Notes: a model not told the origin generated them from the letters alone. A stretch of 64,000 nt of DNA from Rhizomys pruinosus (GCA_009823505.1 VZQC01004543.1:3193208-3257207), one strand, 5' to 3'. Counted from the first letter of the stretch, positions 53,855 through 63,637 are shown. Translations and numbers: made by a program.

Positions 53855-54165
53855 TTTCTTTTCCTGTTACTCTGATAAAATATCGTGACAAAGATAACTT
53901 GAGGAAAGAAGGAAGGTTGTATGTAGCCAGCAGTTCCCCGTATAGTTAGTTCATGGTGCTGGAGAAGTCCGGGCGGCAGGCGCCCGAACCAGCTGAACAC
54001 ATGGATCCACAGTCAGGAAACAGATGAATGGCACGTGCTATAATGCTCAGCTCCCATTGATGCAGTCCCAGATCCCCTCACAGGAAATGATCCTGCCCAC
54101 AATTAAAAGGTGGTCTTTATAAATCAATTACTGTAACTGAGATGATCCTTCACAGAGGCTCACCT
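53855..54165 (-). mobile_element. MaLR-type LTR, reverse, diverged
   Basis: 'tgttactctgataaaatatc' and 'atgatcctgcccacaatt' resemble the reversed 3' half of the 27,592 LTR family. Pairs with 63,638-63,955 beyond module g. Confidence 0.5.
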
Positions 54166-54194
54166 TAACTAGATTTTGTTTTGTTTTGTTTGTT

Positions 54195-54338
54195 GTTTTG
54201 AGACAGAATCTCCTTGTTGTCCCTGCTGGCCTGGAACTCACTATATAGACCAGGCCGGTCTTGAACTCACAGAGATCCCCCTGCCTCTGTTTCCTGAGTG
54301 CTGGGATTAAAGGCGGGCACCACCATGCCCGGTTTAGC
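54195..54338 (-). mobile_element. B1 SINE
   Basis: 'ttttgagacagaatctcctt' to 'gcaccaccatgcccgg'. Confidence 0.9.
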
Positions 54339-54446
54339 TAGATAATCTTAAAGCCATTTCATAAGCATATATTCTGAAATATTAATACTATCTTGTTTTG
54401 GATTCTGGAATGTTTTGTGAAAGTATTAGAAATATTAGCACTGTCC

Positions 54447-54655
54447 AAAAATGGAGAGATGGCTTTGCAGTTAAGAGCACTGGCCATACTTGCAGAGGAC
54501 CCAGGTTCGATTCCCAGCACCTGCCAGGCAACCAACCATCTGCAACTCCAGTTCCAGGCGATCTAACACCCTCTTCTGGTGTTAGTGGCACCTGATGCAT
54601 GCACATACATACATACATACATACATACATACATACATACATACGTGCAGGCAAA
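54447..54655 (+). mobile_element. B2 SINE with (CATA)n expansion
   Basis: Tail region expanded to about ten CATA units at 54,604-54,643. Confidence 0.9.
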
Positions 54656-55600
54656 TTCTGCTACACGTACAATCAGAACCTAGGGAACTAGTCCTTGAAC
54701 ACCTGTGAAATGAGGGTCAGATAGCATCTTGGTGATAGAGGAGATGGAGAAATTGACCTCCATTACCACGCTGTTCTCCCCCTGTCCCATCTCCCCCTTT
54801 TATTATCTGCAAGTCAAGAGAATAGAGCGTTTGAGAGAATGAGCTGGGTAGTGTGCGGGAGTGGCATCCCATAAGTAGGAGACCTCATATTGAATTCACT
54901 ATTCATTGGTCCCTGCAGCCAATTTGGAGAATGTTGGTCCTTTCCTTGTTGATGCTGGAGCTGACTATAGTACGTAGGAACCCAGACTGGTTTTCTAGCA
55001 AGTGATATGTGATATACACAAATGGCTGTGGTGGTCACACATCAAGGCCAAACCAGTAACTGTGGTGACCTTGGATCATGGTATATGATTCTCTAGTGCC
55101 TAAATATATTTTAGGGAGAGACTGGAAACCATCCAAACAACCGATGGGGAGTTCAAAGTGATAGCTGTTAGGAACCAAGATGTTAGGAATAGAAGTAAAT
55201 TAACAGGTTAAGGAAAGAAACATTTTAAAAGTGATCTTGACTATGTTCCCCCTGTATTTGCGGTTATTTGTACTCTATGGATGATTTGATTTCTATTGTA
55301 TTTATATATTATTTATATTTATTTCTATAAATCTATTATCTTTTAATTTTCTGTTTTTCTTTTCACCAGTTAGACCTTCTAGGTATAACCTCATGAGGAA
55401 TGGATGGCTCTAACTCTAGCGAGGACTGTGAAGCTGGTGGTTGAGGGGCCACCGGCTCCACCCTTACAACGGTTGCCAAACCCAAGCCAGGTGGTCCGTG
55501 TTCACCAGTGCTAATTGACTCTTAACTTTGGGTCAGTCCCAAAGTATGCAGTGGACCAAGAACAATCTGCCTTGACCTGGGAAGGTCTATACTGGACACT
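54656..55600 (+). pseudogene. Unassigned stretch with a retroelement protease-like remnant
   Basis: 54,945-54,970 reads 'LVDAGADYS', similar to an aspartic protease active site with alanine for the usual threonine/serine. About 140 bp downstream, in another frame, is 'VPKYILGRDW', similar to the conserved end of retroviral proteases. No LTR or flanking pol was found. Confidence 0.4.
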
Positions 55601-55980
55601 TGTCATCTCTTGTTGCCCCAGGAGTGTATTTGTCTAGGCCCCACAATTTTGTCATGGTTGGTGACTCAGGCAGGATGGGGTCACACTGGCAGCCTGGCTG
55701 CAGGATCACCTTTGACAGACCTTAGGGAAGTCGGCAAGAGGCCTGGCCACTTGGAGACAAACCAGAGCTCATGCCCAGAGGTCAGTCTTGACAGTGAGCA
55801 GATCAGTACTAGGGCTGCCATAGACAGGAAGTGTTGTCCTCTTGTCCTGGATGTGGCATCCTGGAAGTGAGAATTCCTGAGCTGCCTTTTCAGCAGCAAG
55901 CATCTTAGGGACTGGAAGAAGATTCAAGGCGTTGGGAGCGCCTATGTCCTGGTGGCTTGACGGGAGAGGGGGTTCCTGAA
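55600..55980 (+). repeat. Module c copy
   Basis: 'gatcacctttgacagacc', 'agggaagtcggcaagaggcc', 'ggagacaaaccagagctc' align with 60,710-60,780. Confidence 0.75.
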
Positions 55981-56029
55981 ATGCCAACAAGTGTTTTCAA
56001 AGGAAGGGAGAGAGGGCACGAGGGGAGAA

Positions 56030-56400
56030 ATGGGAGGGGGAGAAAGATTTGGACAAAGCGGACAGGAGGAAGAGGAGAGAGGCAAGGGAAGAACAGCTGG
56101 GGGAGGAAGAGAACACACCAGGTACTATTAAGATGAGAAAGAGGTGTTCATGTTAAGTGACATAGGACAGTCAGAGAAGAACAGATCAACGATTCACATG
56201 AGGATATGAAGGAGAGGGTCTGGAGAAAATAATTGCCTGTCTTTGGGGCTGGATATCTGACTCTCCCACTCCCTGCTGTGAGCCCTAAAAGTCTGATGCA
56301 AAGAACACCACCAAATGGAACCTTTATGGAAGAAAGAGGGTGCAGAGCAGATGGAGAAGTGGGGCTCTATGTCTCATTGAATATGTGTTAGGTGTGGAAA
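56030..56400 (+). repeat. Module d copy
   Basis: Follows module c here as in the 48-kb block, so c-d order is conserved. Confidence 0.85.
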
Positions 56401-56424
56401 TATCTGAGCTTGAAGCTGACATTA

Positions 56425-56940
56425 CAAATATTTGAAATGGATTAAATTTTTTAAAGATAACTAAGTTAAATGAGGTTATGCTTAAAATTAAATTTCTAGT
56501 GAAAATATATAGTTTCTTGGGCTGGAGAGACCGCCTAGCGGTTAAGAGCGTCCACTGCTCTTGCAGAGGATCCGGGTTCAATTCCCAGCACCCACAAGGC
56601 GGCTGAGAACCGTCTTTAACTCCAGCTCCAGGAGAATCCGATACCCTCTTCTGACCTCCGCGGCATTGCACGACACAGGTGCACAAACCTACATGCAGAC
56701 AGTACATTCGTACACATGCCAAGGAGAAATAAAATTTAAAAATTAGAAAAAGAAAATATATAGTTTCTTTTAAAAAAGCAAACAATGAAAGATGTAATTT
56801 TACTTTTAACTGTGTAAAGGAGGCTCTTAAGCAGAAAAGGGTAGCTGGAGAGACAAGCGTGGGTGCTGGGAACCGAACTCTTGTCTTTTTGGTTGTGAGC
56901 CTAAGCCTTTAACGGCTGCGCCAGCTCTCCAGCCCGCTGC
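56425..56940 (+). repeat. Module e copy, interrupted by a B2
   Basis: 'taactaagttaaatgaggtt' upstream and 'gtgggtgctgggaaccgaac ... ggttgtgagcctaagccttt' downstream of the B2. Confidence 0.8.
56519..56751 (+). mobile_element. B2 SINE with exact 18-bp target-site duplication
   Basis: GAAAATATATAGTTTCTT at 56,501-56,518 is repeated exactly at 56,752-56,769. Short form, CpG-rich, a young insertion into module e. Confidence 0.97.
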
Positions 56941-57080
56941 GCGAGCGCATTCTTTCGTTGAAGTAGTCAGTAGGTATTGCGAAACATTTCAATTTTACTT
57001 TGTCATTCGCTACATAATGCGAATATTTGGAGCCGTAGGTGTATTTCGCCGCAGTAATCCTAAGAAGCAGTTCTGCCATC

Positions 57081-57106
57081 TTGTGAAGAGCTGCTTTTTG
57101 ATGACG
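57081..57106 (+). promoter_or_regulatory. CRE/ATF-type box in conserved module (copy 2)
   Basis: TTGTGAAG, ten bases, TGATGACG at 57,099-57,106, next to a GC-rich stretch ('aaaggcgacgggcgccccc'). Confidence 0.4.
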
Positions 57107-57535
57107 CCATCCGGCTTCACTTTCAAAGAAGAGTCGAGAACGGGAGGCCCGCACAAACTGTTCACGCTGCCAAGCCTTTTGTGCACTACTTTCCCGGAAA
57201 GGCGACGGGCGCCCCCTGCTGGTCAGGAACTGAAACTAAGCCCACTGTGGCAAAACTCCCAGGACACTTGGCTTGTGCCCAGGCTGGCCCACAACACAAG
57301 GTCCCTCCCTGACTCTCTTCCCTGACTTTTAGCCCCAGGCAAAGGTCTTGTTTCTCTATTTTTCAATTATCGTGTCCCGCAGGGAGGGAAGAGACCTTGA
57401 TAGAAAGGAAGTAGCGAATGCACAGAGCTGGTTTTCTCATCAGACAGAGCACAAGCTCGCCATAGGCTGAGATTTAACTTTAGTAAGTGAAATGAATTTA
57501 ACTTATCAAAGGAAACCAAGTTGATCAACGCAGGT
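57107..57535. other. Unassigned stretch, shared in part with 62,300-62,420
   Basis: 'gcaaaactcccaggacact' (57,250) and 'gcaaaactcccaggacgct' (62,366) with flanking text show one more pair of related blocks. Confidence 0.6.
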
Positions 57536-57539
57536 TCAA

Positions 57540-57665
57540 GAGTTAAATTTTATTGAATAAAAATGAAATGACCCATCAAGGACTCGGAGCGTTGCTAATC
57601 ATGACATTTATATTGGGCAAGTTCAATGCTCATTTCTTGAAAAATGTTTTCCCGAGTGGGGAAAA
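57540..57665 (+). repeat. Module h copy
   Basis: 'gagttaaattttattgaata', 'tattgggcaagttcaatg', 'tttcttgaaaaatgttttcc'. Immediately followed by the B1-like variant, as at 52,250-52,350. Confidence 0.7.
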
Positions 57666-57670
57666 AAGAA

Positions 57671-57760
57671 AATGTGTAGCCCAGGCTGGCCTCAAACTCC
57701 AGATCCTCCTGCCTCTGCCTCCTTCAGCAAATCCTACCGGTGAGTGCCACCACCACCTGC
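57671..57760 (-). mobile_element. B1-like variant V3
   Basis: 'gtagcccaggctggcctc', 'ccttcagcaaatcctaccgg', 'tgagtgccaccaccacc'. Confidence 0.75.
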
Positions 57761-57936
57761 GGTTGAGTGAGTCTAGAAAGAAGTACTTGAAGGTATTGCT
57801 CGATGGCGTAAGCAGCCTGGACAAGTGACTTTCCAGAGGCAGTTCAGAATGATCTGCGCCCCTCAGCGCCTAGCACTCCTGCCTACGCCCACGATCACGC
57901 CCACCCCAGCTCCTGCTCTCATCTCATGTAGTCTCT

Positions 57937-57982
57937 CAACGCTCTCTTGGCCCTCTTTATTGTCAGGGCCAAGAGAGCGTTG
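57937..57982. repeat. Perfect hairpin 1 (18-bp stem, 10-nt loop)
   Basis: CAACGCTCTCTTGGCCCT (57,937-57,954) is the exact reverse complement of 57,965-57,982, with loop ctttattgtc. Confidence 0.97.
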
Positions 57983-58011
57983 CCCGGGGCCCTCTTTATT
58001 GTCAGGGCCTC

Positions 58012-58058
58012 TTTTTTATCTATTTACCTGGAAATATCTCAGGTAAATAGATAAAAAA
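58012..58058. repeat. Perfect hairpin 2 (19-bp stem, 9-nt loop)
   Basis: TTTTTTATCTATTTACCTG (58,012-58,030) is the exact reverse complement of 58,040-58,058, with loop gaaatatct. It lies 29 bp after hairpin 1. A 20-bp direct repeat (57,951-57,970 and 57,990-58,009) links the two. Confidence 0.97.
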
Positions 58059-58265
58059 TTTAAAGGTAACTAGGTTAAATGATGTTGAGTTCAAAACCTA
58101 TTTTTCAATTAAAAATAAAAGGAAAAGACATAGTGTTTCTTTTTAAAAACAAATTTTTACTTTTATTTTATTGGTGAGTGAGCAGTTGTGTGTGCACGCA
58201 AGGGTGCAGTTGGAGGAGAGAAAAGGGTAGACAGAGAGACCAGCGTGGGTGCCAGCTCGCCAGCC
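58045..58265 (+). repeat. Module e, shortened copy
   Basis: 'ttaaaggtaactaggttaaa', 'gaaaagggtagacagagaga' and 'ccagcgtgggtgcc'. The middle SINE-like segment is cut short at 'agctcgccagccc'. Confidence 0.65.
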
Positions 58266-58399
58266 CACGACAAAATCTAGTTCTTTCCTTGAAGTACACA
58301 GAGGGTAGCGCGTAATCTTTCGATTTAGCAGATCTAGATTGCCTAGACAAAGTTAATTTTCTGAACTGGAGGTAAAAACACCCCCAACAACCGCGAGTC

Positions 58400-58560
58400 T
58401 CTGCAATGGGCATTATTCGTTGCAGCTGCTGCTGCTTCAGTGCTTTGGGGTGAAGGATTAAGTAGGCCGAGGGTGGGGCGGTGCAGCCCGGGAACTAGGG
58501 AGTGTGGCCCGGGCTCGGGGACCCCAGAAAGGAAGTGACAGTGAGGAATAGTTCCTAGGT
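58400..58560 (+). repeat. Module f-like GC-rich block
   Basis: 'gagtctctgcaatgggc', 'ctgctgcttcagtgctttgg' and 'gagggtggggcggtgcagcc' resemble 52,556-52,640 loosely, and B1-like variant V4 follows. Confidence 0.45.
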
Positions 58561-58635
58561 GTTGGTGGTCGGCTTTGTGGTGGTGCACGACTAGATGGTT
58601 TGTTTGTTTGTTTTTTAATTGAGGAAGGGGTCACA

Positions 58636-58728
58636 AAAAACTTGTAGTCCATGCTGGCCTCGAACTCCAGATCCTCCTGCCCTCTGTCTCTTCAGTATGT
58701 CCCACCTGCATGCTCCACCACCACCATT
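58636..58728 (-). mobile_element. B1-like variant V4, diverged
   Basis: 'gtagtccatgctggcctcg', then 'cttcagtatgtcccacctgc' where the other copies have 'cttcagcaaatcctaccgg'. Spliced directly onto a B2 tail fragment ('aacatgcatgcaggcaatac'). Confidence 0.65.
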
Positions 58729-59091
58729 GGCAACATGCATGCAGGCAATACGTTCACACACGTAATATAAAAATAATAAAATATTTTTTAAATACAATAT
58801 TTTTGGGTTCTAGACATGACTATTTTTCTGCATGTAATTGTTAGCTATATGTTAGTGCTGAGAACTGAACCCAGGTTGCCTACGGGAGCTGCTGATCCAC
58901 CTCTCAAGCCCTGGAGCACTTTCCTCCCCACCAGTCCCCCACCACACCACACCCTCCTTTATTTTTGCTAAACATAATATTTTTGGTTGGGATTCAGTTT
59001 TTCATCACTTTGAAGACATTGTAATCATAATGAAATAATCGAGGCCAGGTAATACACCATTTCATTTTATTGTTGTTGTTTAATTTTTGTT

Positions 59092-59283
59092 TGTTTTTTG
59101 AAACAGGGTCTCCCTGTAGCCACAACTGGCCTGAAACAGGGTCTCCCTGTAGCCACAACTGGCCTGGAACTCACTATATGTAGAATAGGAACTGAATTGA
59201 TAGACCAGAAATTAAGACACTCTGTTACACTTGCTGCTGCTGCCTCCTGAGTGCTAAGATTAAAGGTGTGTGGCCCCAAGCTC
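59092..59283 (-). mobile_element. B1 SINE with exact 33-bp internal tandem duplication
   Basis: The 33-bp unit at 59,099-59,131 is repeated exactly at 59,132-59,164. A roughly 50-bp foreign segment ('agaataggaactgaattgat') also splits the element. Confidence 0.85.
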
Positions 59284-59304
59284 CGCTACCATTTTCAACT
59301 TTAA

Positions 59305-59498
59305 AAAAAAATTTGTATGAGTGTAATGCCTGCATGTATATAAGTACACTCAAGAGGGGATGGATGCCCTGAAGCTGGAGATCCCTTGGAACTGTAGTTA
59401 CAGAGGGTTGTTAGCCACCATGTGGATGCTGAGAATAGAACCCAGGTCCTCTGCAAGAGCAGCCAGTGCTCTTAACTGCTGAGCCATCTCTCCAGCCT
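59305..59498 (-). mobile_element. B3/B2 SINE
   Basis: 'tgtaatgcctgcatgtatat' to 'gagccatctctccagcc'. Confidence 0.8.
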
Positions 59499-59511
59499 TT
59501 TTTTTTTTTTT

Positions 59512-59617
59512 TTTACAGGTCTCCCTTTCGTCCCAGCTGGCCTTGAACTCAAAGAGATCCGCCTGCCTCTGCCTCCCAAGTGCTGGGATTAAAGGCATAC
59601 GCCACCACGCCCGGCTC
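59512..59617 (-). mobile_element. B1 SINE
   Basis: 'caggtctccctttcgtccc' to 'gccaccacgcccggctcc'. Confidence 0.9.
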
Positions 59618-59754
59618 CATTTTTAATTTTTATAGAAACTTACTAATTATACAAAATATAGAGTTTTCCTGGTTCATGCATGCATATAATTCGCACCCCA
59701 TTACCTTCACCTGCATCCCTCCCCTTCCCCCCTTTTCCTTTCACAGAGGGTTGG

Positions 59755-60035
59755 TTCATGAGAACAAGTTGGTTTAGTCCCCAGGTTTAAAGGCTGCAAG
59801 TCCAGGAGCATGTGGCCTCATGGATTTGGCCTCTGGAGAGGAACTCCGGCAGGTGGCACTCAGGTCTGTGTGAGAGAGAAGATCCCAGGGTGCAGCAGAA
59901 ACTAGAGCTAGAGAGGAGCCAGCAAGACCTCCTATGCCCCAGGGGTTAATTACAGTCCTGCACCTCAGTGTGCACAGAGGACTGTCCAGCCTTCTGATTT
60001 GCAAGGATGGTGTCCTCCACATGTTCAGCTTGAGA
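59755..60035 (+). repeat. Module upstream of c, copy 2
   Basis: Partner of 46,690-46,995. Lacks the B1 that follows in the 46-kb copy. Confidence 0.85.
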
Positions 60036-60104
60036 AGAACACAACTAAGTTTATGAAAAAAAAATCACAGGAAAATCTCATCCTGTTTTAAGTTTGCAGT
60101 TTTT

Positions 60105-60337
60105 TTTTAAATCTTTTTTTTTTAACTTTATTTATTTTATTATGTGTATGAATGTACTGTCTGCATGTAGGTCTGTGCACCCGTGTCGTGCAATGCCGCG
60201 GAGGTCAGAAGAGGGTGTCGCATTCCTCTGGAACTGGAGTTAAAGACGGTTCTCAGCCACCTTGTGGGTGCTGGGGATCAAACCCAGGTCCTCTGCAAGA
60301 GCAGTCGGCGGCATCCGCTAGGCCATCTCTCCAGCCC
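60105..60337 (-). mobile_element. B2 SINE with about 15-bp target-site duplication
   Basis: 'aagtttgcagttttt' (60,090-60,104) and 'aagtctgcagttttg' (60,338-60,352) flank the element. Short form with a small deletion before 'catccgctaggcc'. Confidence 0.93.
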
Positions 60338-60349
60338 AAGTCTGCAGTT

Positions 60350-60840
60350 TTGAGCTCGGCTGCACCCCTAACTCTCCCAGAGCACCTGTGGGCCCTGGCA
60401 TGTGAACGCAGGGTCCTGAACAGGGATTCACGGGCCCATGTTGATGACAACGGGATCCACACAGACAACGGTAGAGGCAGCAGGTCAGCTCGCTTCCCCA
60501 GGAATGGTGCACAGTGACCTTGTGCACAGCACTGGCGGCTTCAGCCTTAAGAAGGGAGCCATTTTGTTTCAGTCGCCCCCATGCAGTCCACACTGAGGAC
60601 GACCCGGAAATTCCATGGCCACATGAGCCACTGCCAGCCCCAGTCCCATCAGCCAGCAGCAGCTGCGGGGAGGATGCTGGGGTCACACTGGTGGCCTCGG
60701 TGCAGGATCTCCTTCGATAGACCTTAGGAAGTCGGCAGGAAGCCTGACAGCTTGGAGACAAACCAGAGCTCCTGTCCAGCCGTGACACATGAGGATCCTG
60801 GTCAGCGAGCGGACGTTTGTCACACACAAAAGGGTTAGAT
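60350..60840 (+). repeat. Module c, fullest copy
   Basis: Runs from 'ctctcccagagcacctgtgg' through 'caacgggatccacacagac', 'ttccatggccacatgagcc' and 'ggatctccttcgatagacc' to 'cagagctcctgtccagcc'. Both flanking modules are in the same order as at 46.7-48.6 kb. Confidence 0.8.
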
Positions 60841-60845
60841 CCCCC

Positions 60846-61012
60846 GGGTGTGGTGGCATTCGCCTTTCATCCCAGCACTGGAGAGACAGAGGCAGGTAGA
60901 TCTCGGTGAGTTGGAGACCAGCCTGGTCTCCATAACGAGTTCCAGTCTGGTCTCCATAACGAGTTCCAGTATAGGTGGGGCTGCAGGGAAACCCTCTCAA
61001 AGAGAACAAACG
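60846..61012 (+). mobile_element. B1 SINE with exact 24-bp internal tandem duplication
   Basis: The unit at 60,923-60,946 is repeated exactly at 60,947-60,970. Confidence 0.9.
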
Positions 61013-61029
61013 AAAAATAAAAAAACTGA

Positions 61030-61395
61030 AAGGAATGAAAAATGTCCAGGCAAGTACACTGAATAATGTTGAGCTTAAAAATTCTATTCCGCCTGGTATA
61101 CATAGTGAGCTCCAGGCCAGCTGGGACTAAAGGGAGACCCTGTCTCAAAAAGACCAAAAAGAAAAAAAAATAGTTCTATTTCGTTGAAATTCAGACTGAA
61201 GAGCTAAAGTTTTGGTTTTGTTTCTAAAAGATGATTGATTTCGTGTTGGTTCATCTTGTGGGCTCAGAGCATGAGATTGGAAAAGGGAAGCTGAAGAGAC
61301 GGCCCTCAGTTGTGGGTGCTGGGAACCGAATTCTTACATTTCTGGTTGTTAGCCTGAGCCTTATAACAGCCGAGCTACCCCTCCAGCTCACCAGG
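61030..61395 (+). repeat. Module e copy with B1 3' half inserted
   Basis: 'gaataatgttgagcttaaaa', then a B1 3' half at 61,089-61,165, then 'gtgggtgctgggaaccgaat ... ggttgttagcctgagcct'. Confidence 0.75.
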
Positions 61396-61479
61396 TACTT
61401 CGTATTTTGAGTCTCAAGTAGTGAGCGCGCATGAAGTAATGTGATGCCTATTGGGTAGTCTCATTTCCGTCCCCTAAAG

Positions 61480-61870
61480 AATTCTTTCCTGCAACTGGAA
61501 CACAAACTCCGGAAAACCCGCAAGTTTCTGGTCGGCAGCTGCTGGCGTGGGGCGTGCTGCTCTGGCGCAGAGGAGGCCGAAGGGCGGGTTGCGGAGGCGG
61601 CGGGATCGGCGGGATCGGAGAGAGGGGCGTGAGGTGTGGAGGGCAGCGTGCGTGAGGTCGGGGTGGCTGTGAGGTCTGGCGTGTACAGCGGGCTCCGGCC
61701 AGTGAGGGCTGTGGAGCGGGGCGCTGCTTGCGGGGAGGGCTGCGGGAGCGCGGAGAGGGTTTGGGAGCCCAGGGGTGAAGGGGTGGAAAGAGGAGTGTGG
61801 GGATCCGTTTGGTAGATGGTAGAGGGCTGTTTTGGGTTAGTGATTATAGAACTGTGTTTAGTTGGAGAGG
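61480..61870 (+). promoter_or_regulatory. Module f, copy 2: CpG-island-like block
   Basis: Strongly GC-rich and CpG-dense ('ggcgcagaggaggccgaagg', 'ggaggcggcgggatcggc' repeated as 'gggatcgg'). Partner of 52,490-52,810. The absence of a long open frame argues against a coding exon. Promoter role is inferred from composition and the adjacent CRE-type boxes. Confidence 0.45.
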
Positions 61871-61878
61871 AAAAAAAA

Positions 61879-61969
61879 TGTGTAGTCCAGGATGGCCTCG
61901 AACTCCAGATCCACCTGCCTCTACCTCCTTCAGCAAATCCTACTGGTGGGCGCCACCACCACCACCAGC
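61879..61969 (-). mobile_element. B1-like variant V5
   Basis: 'gtagtccaggatggcctcg', 'ccttcagcaaatcctactgg' and a (CCA)n end. Confidence 0.75.
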
Positions 61970-61990
61970 AAGTTTTAGAGTTGCTTTTGA

Positions 61991-62020
61991 TCTAGTGAAG
62001 ACCGAGGTGTGATGACGCCA
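61991..62020 (+). promoter_or_regulatory. CRE/ATF-type box in conserved module (copy 3)
   Basis: CTAGTGAAG, nine bases, TGATGACGCCA, followed by 'aagggaagagcctaagagcc', which parallels 'gggggaggagcctgagagc' in copy 1. Confidence 0.5.
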
Positions 62021-62118
62021 GCTATCCTAAGGGAAGAGCCTAAGAGCCAAGGCTCAAAAAGCAGAGAACCCCAGTTGGAGGGCATGCCTGAGAGGGTCGC
62101 ATTTCCAGGCAAAAAAAT

Positions 62119-62206
62119 ACACGTAATCCAGGTTGGCCTTAGAACTCGAGATCCTCCTGCCTCTGCCTCCTTCAGCAAATCCTACCGGTGAGCACCACCA
62201 CCACCG
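62119..62206 (-). mobile_element. B1-like variant V6
   Basis: 'gtaatccaggttggcctt', 'ccttcagcaaatcctaccgg', 'tgagcaccaccaccacc'. Confidence 0.75.
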
Positions 62207-62228
62207 ACAAGTACCTTCTTGCTGAAAT

Positions 62229-62257
62229 TCTAGTTAAGGTTGAGTCCTGATGACGCA
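62229..62257 (+). promoter_or_regulatory. CRE/ATF-type box in conserved module (copy 4)
   Basis: CTAGTTAAG, nine bases, TGATGACGCAG, then 'aggggaggagtctgagat', again parallel to copy 1. Confidence 0.45.
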
Positions 62258-62419
62258 GTTTCCAGGGGAGGAGTCTGAGATATGTGACACACCCTGGCGA
62301 CCATCCCGCACTGCCTTCTGGGATCTGTGGGCCTCAGGAACGAAAAGGAAACCAACCCACTACTGCAAAACTCCCAGGACGCTCTGGCTAGTCCCAGAGC
62401 GTTGGAACTCAGCCAGTTG

Positions 62420-63084
62420 GGACCTGCCGCCGCCTGCCAGCCCCACACGCAACGCCCCACCCGACCTCTGCAGCGCCAGCGTCCCGTGAACATCTCGGGA
62501 GAAGTTAAACTTGTTTAGAAATAAAATCTGAGGTCCAATTACCCCATCTGTCCCGCCCAGAGCACTCGCGGACAAAGCGAAAGTTACTGGGCAAGGCACA
62601 TTTTACTTTTGCAAACGGGTGACCTTGACCACTGAGATCTATGACCCTAATGGAAGAGAACCGTGTCTTTTTTCCACTGGCTGATGTCCGACCTCAAAAG
62701 TTTTTCCCAGTTGGCTAGTTTAAAAGAATTAAGGAAGAAGCCTTTAGGCTTAGGAATGCTTTAGGGCCCTTTATTAAAAGTCTTACAGGATGTGGAGTGA
62801 TTAAAATGTTAGAATTCTTTATCACGACCCAAGTTCCAGGTTTTGCAGAGTTTGAAAGAAAAGAGTTAATAATTTTTCTTACCAACCTTTGATCAAAAAC
62901 CCACAAGGCCACCTGGTTATACCCAGGTTGGCCCAGGCCTCCATTTCCATCCCAAGATCCCTCCTGCCCTTCCTCCCTGCTTTTCAGCCCCAGGCAGAGT
63001 CTAGTCTTCAGTTGGCCAGTCTCTATCCAGAGTTCACAGCAAAAATCAGTCCTCACGCCGAGATTATGTAATAGGCTGGCCTTC
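62420..63084. other. Unassigned stretch before module g copy 2
   Basis: No gene or repeat recognised. The minus-strand frame at 62,715-63,056 (113 codons) has no visible domain. Confidence 0.5.
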
Positions 63085-63635
63085 CTCAGTGGTCACTGAC
63101 AGCTTTCAAAGGAGTCAAACCGAATGTTTCCAAAGTGCACATGTGGCAGTTGTCTTCTAGCTCTATAGAAACAGCATGTCTCTTCTAATCTTTTTCCCCT
63201 GGAGGGGCCTGGATTGACTGTCGTCTAGTCACAATCAAGGATTCTAACTTGGGCAACCTGCTGGGGTCCACTAGCCTTTGGATGCTGATGCAGACTTCAT
63301 GTGTGTGACTCCATGAGAGGCTGGCATAAAGGGTGGGAAGTAAACTTGATAGGCCACAGCTTCTTCTTGTCAGCTGGCAAGAACTGAACTGGAACTCTTT
63401 GTCAGCTGTCCACGACCTCCTTCAAGGACCTGAGCAGCTCAGGGAAGCACCCCTTTCCCAGCATAGGATTCTTCGCATTGGGTTCAGGATTGACACATTT
63501 GTGCATGACCTGGACCTGACTGAAGCAAGATGTTACATAATTAACAATTTTCAGATATTCAAACCCAAAGATAAAGATTCGGGGAAAATCCAATTCTCAT
63601 ATGGTTTCATAGACTCCATAAGGTTACTGGTTTAG
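63085..63635 (+). repeat. Module g, copy 2
   Basis: Partner of 53,325-53,850, followed by the same LTR family as there. The 100-codon frame inside it is not open in the partner copy. Confidence 0.75.
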
Positions 63636-63637
63636 TT

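Noticed and set aside
54604..54645. Regular short repeats resembling a CRISPR-like array
   Set aside because: A CATA tetranucleotide microsatellite in a B2 tail, in a mammalian genome.
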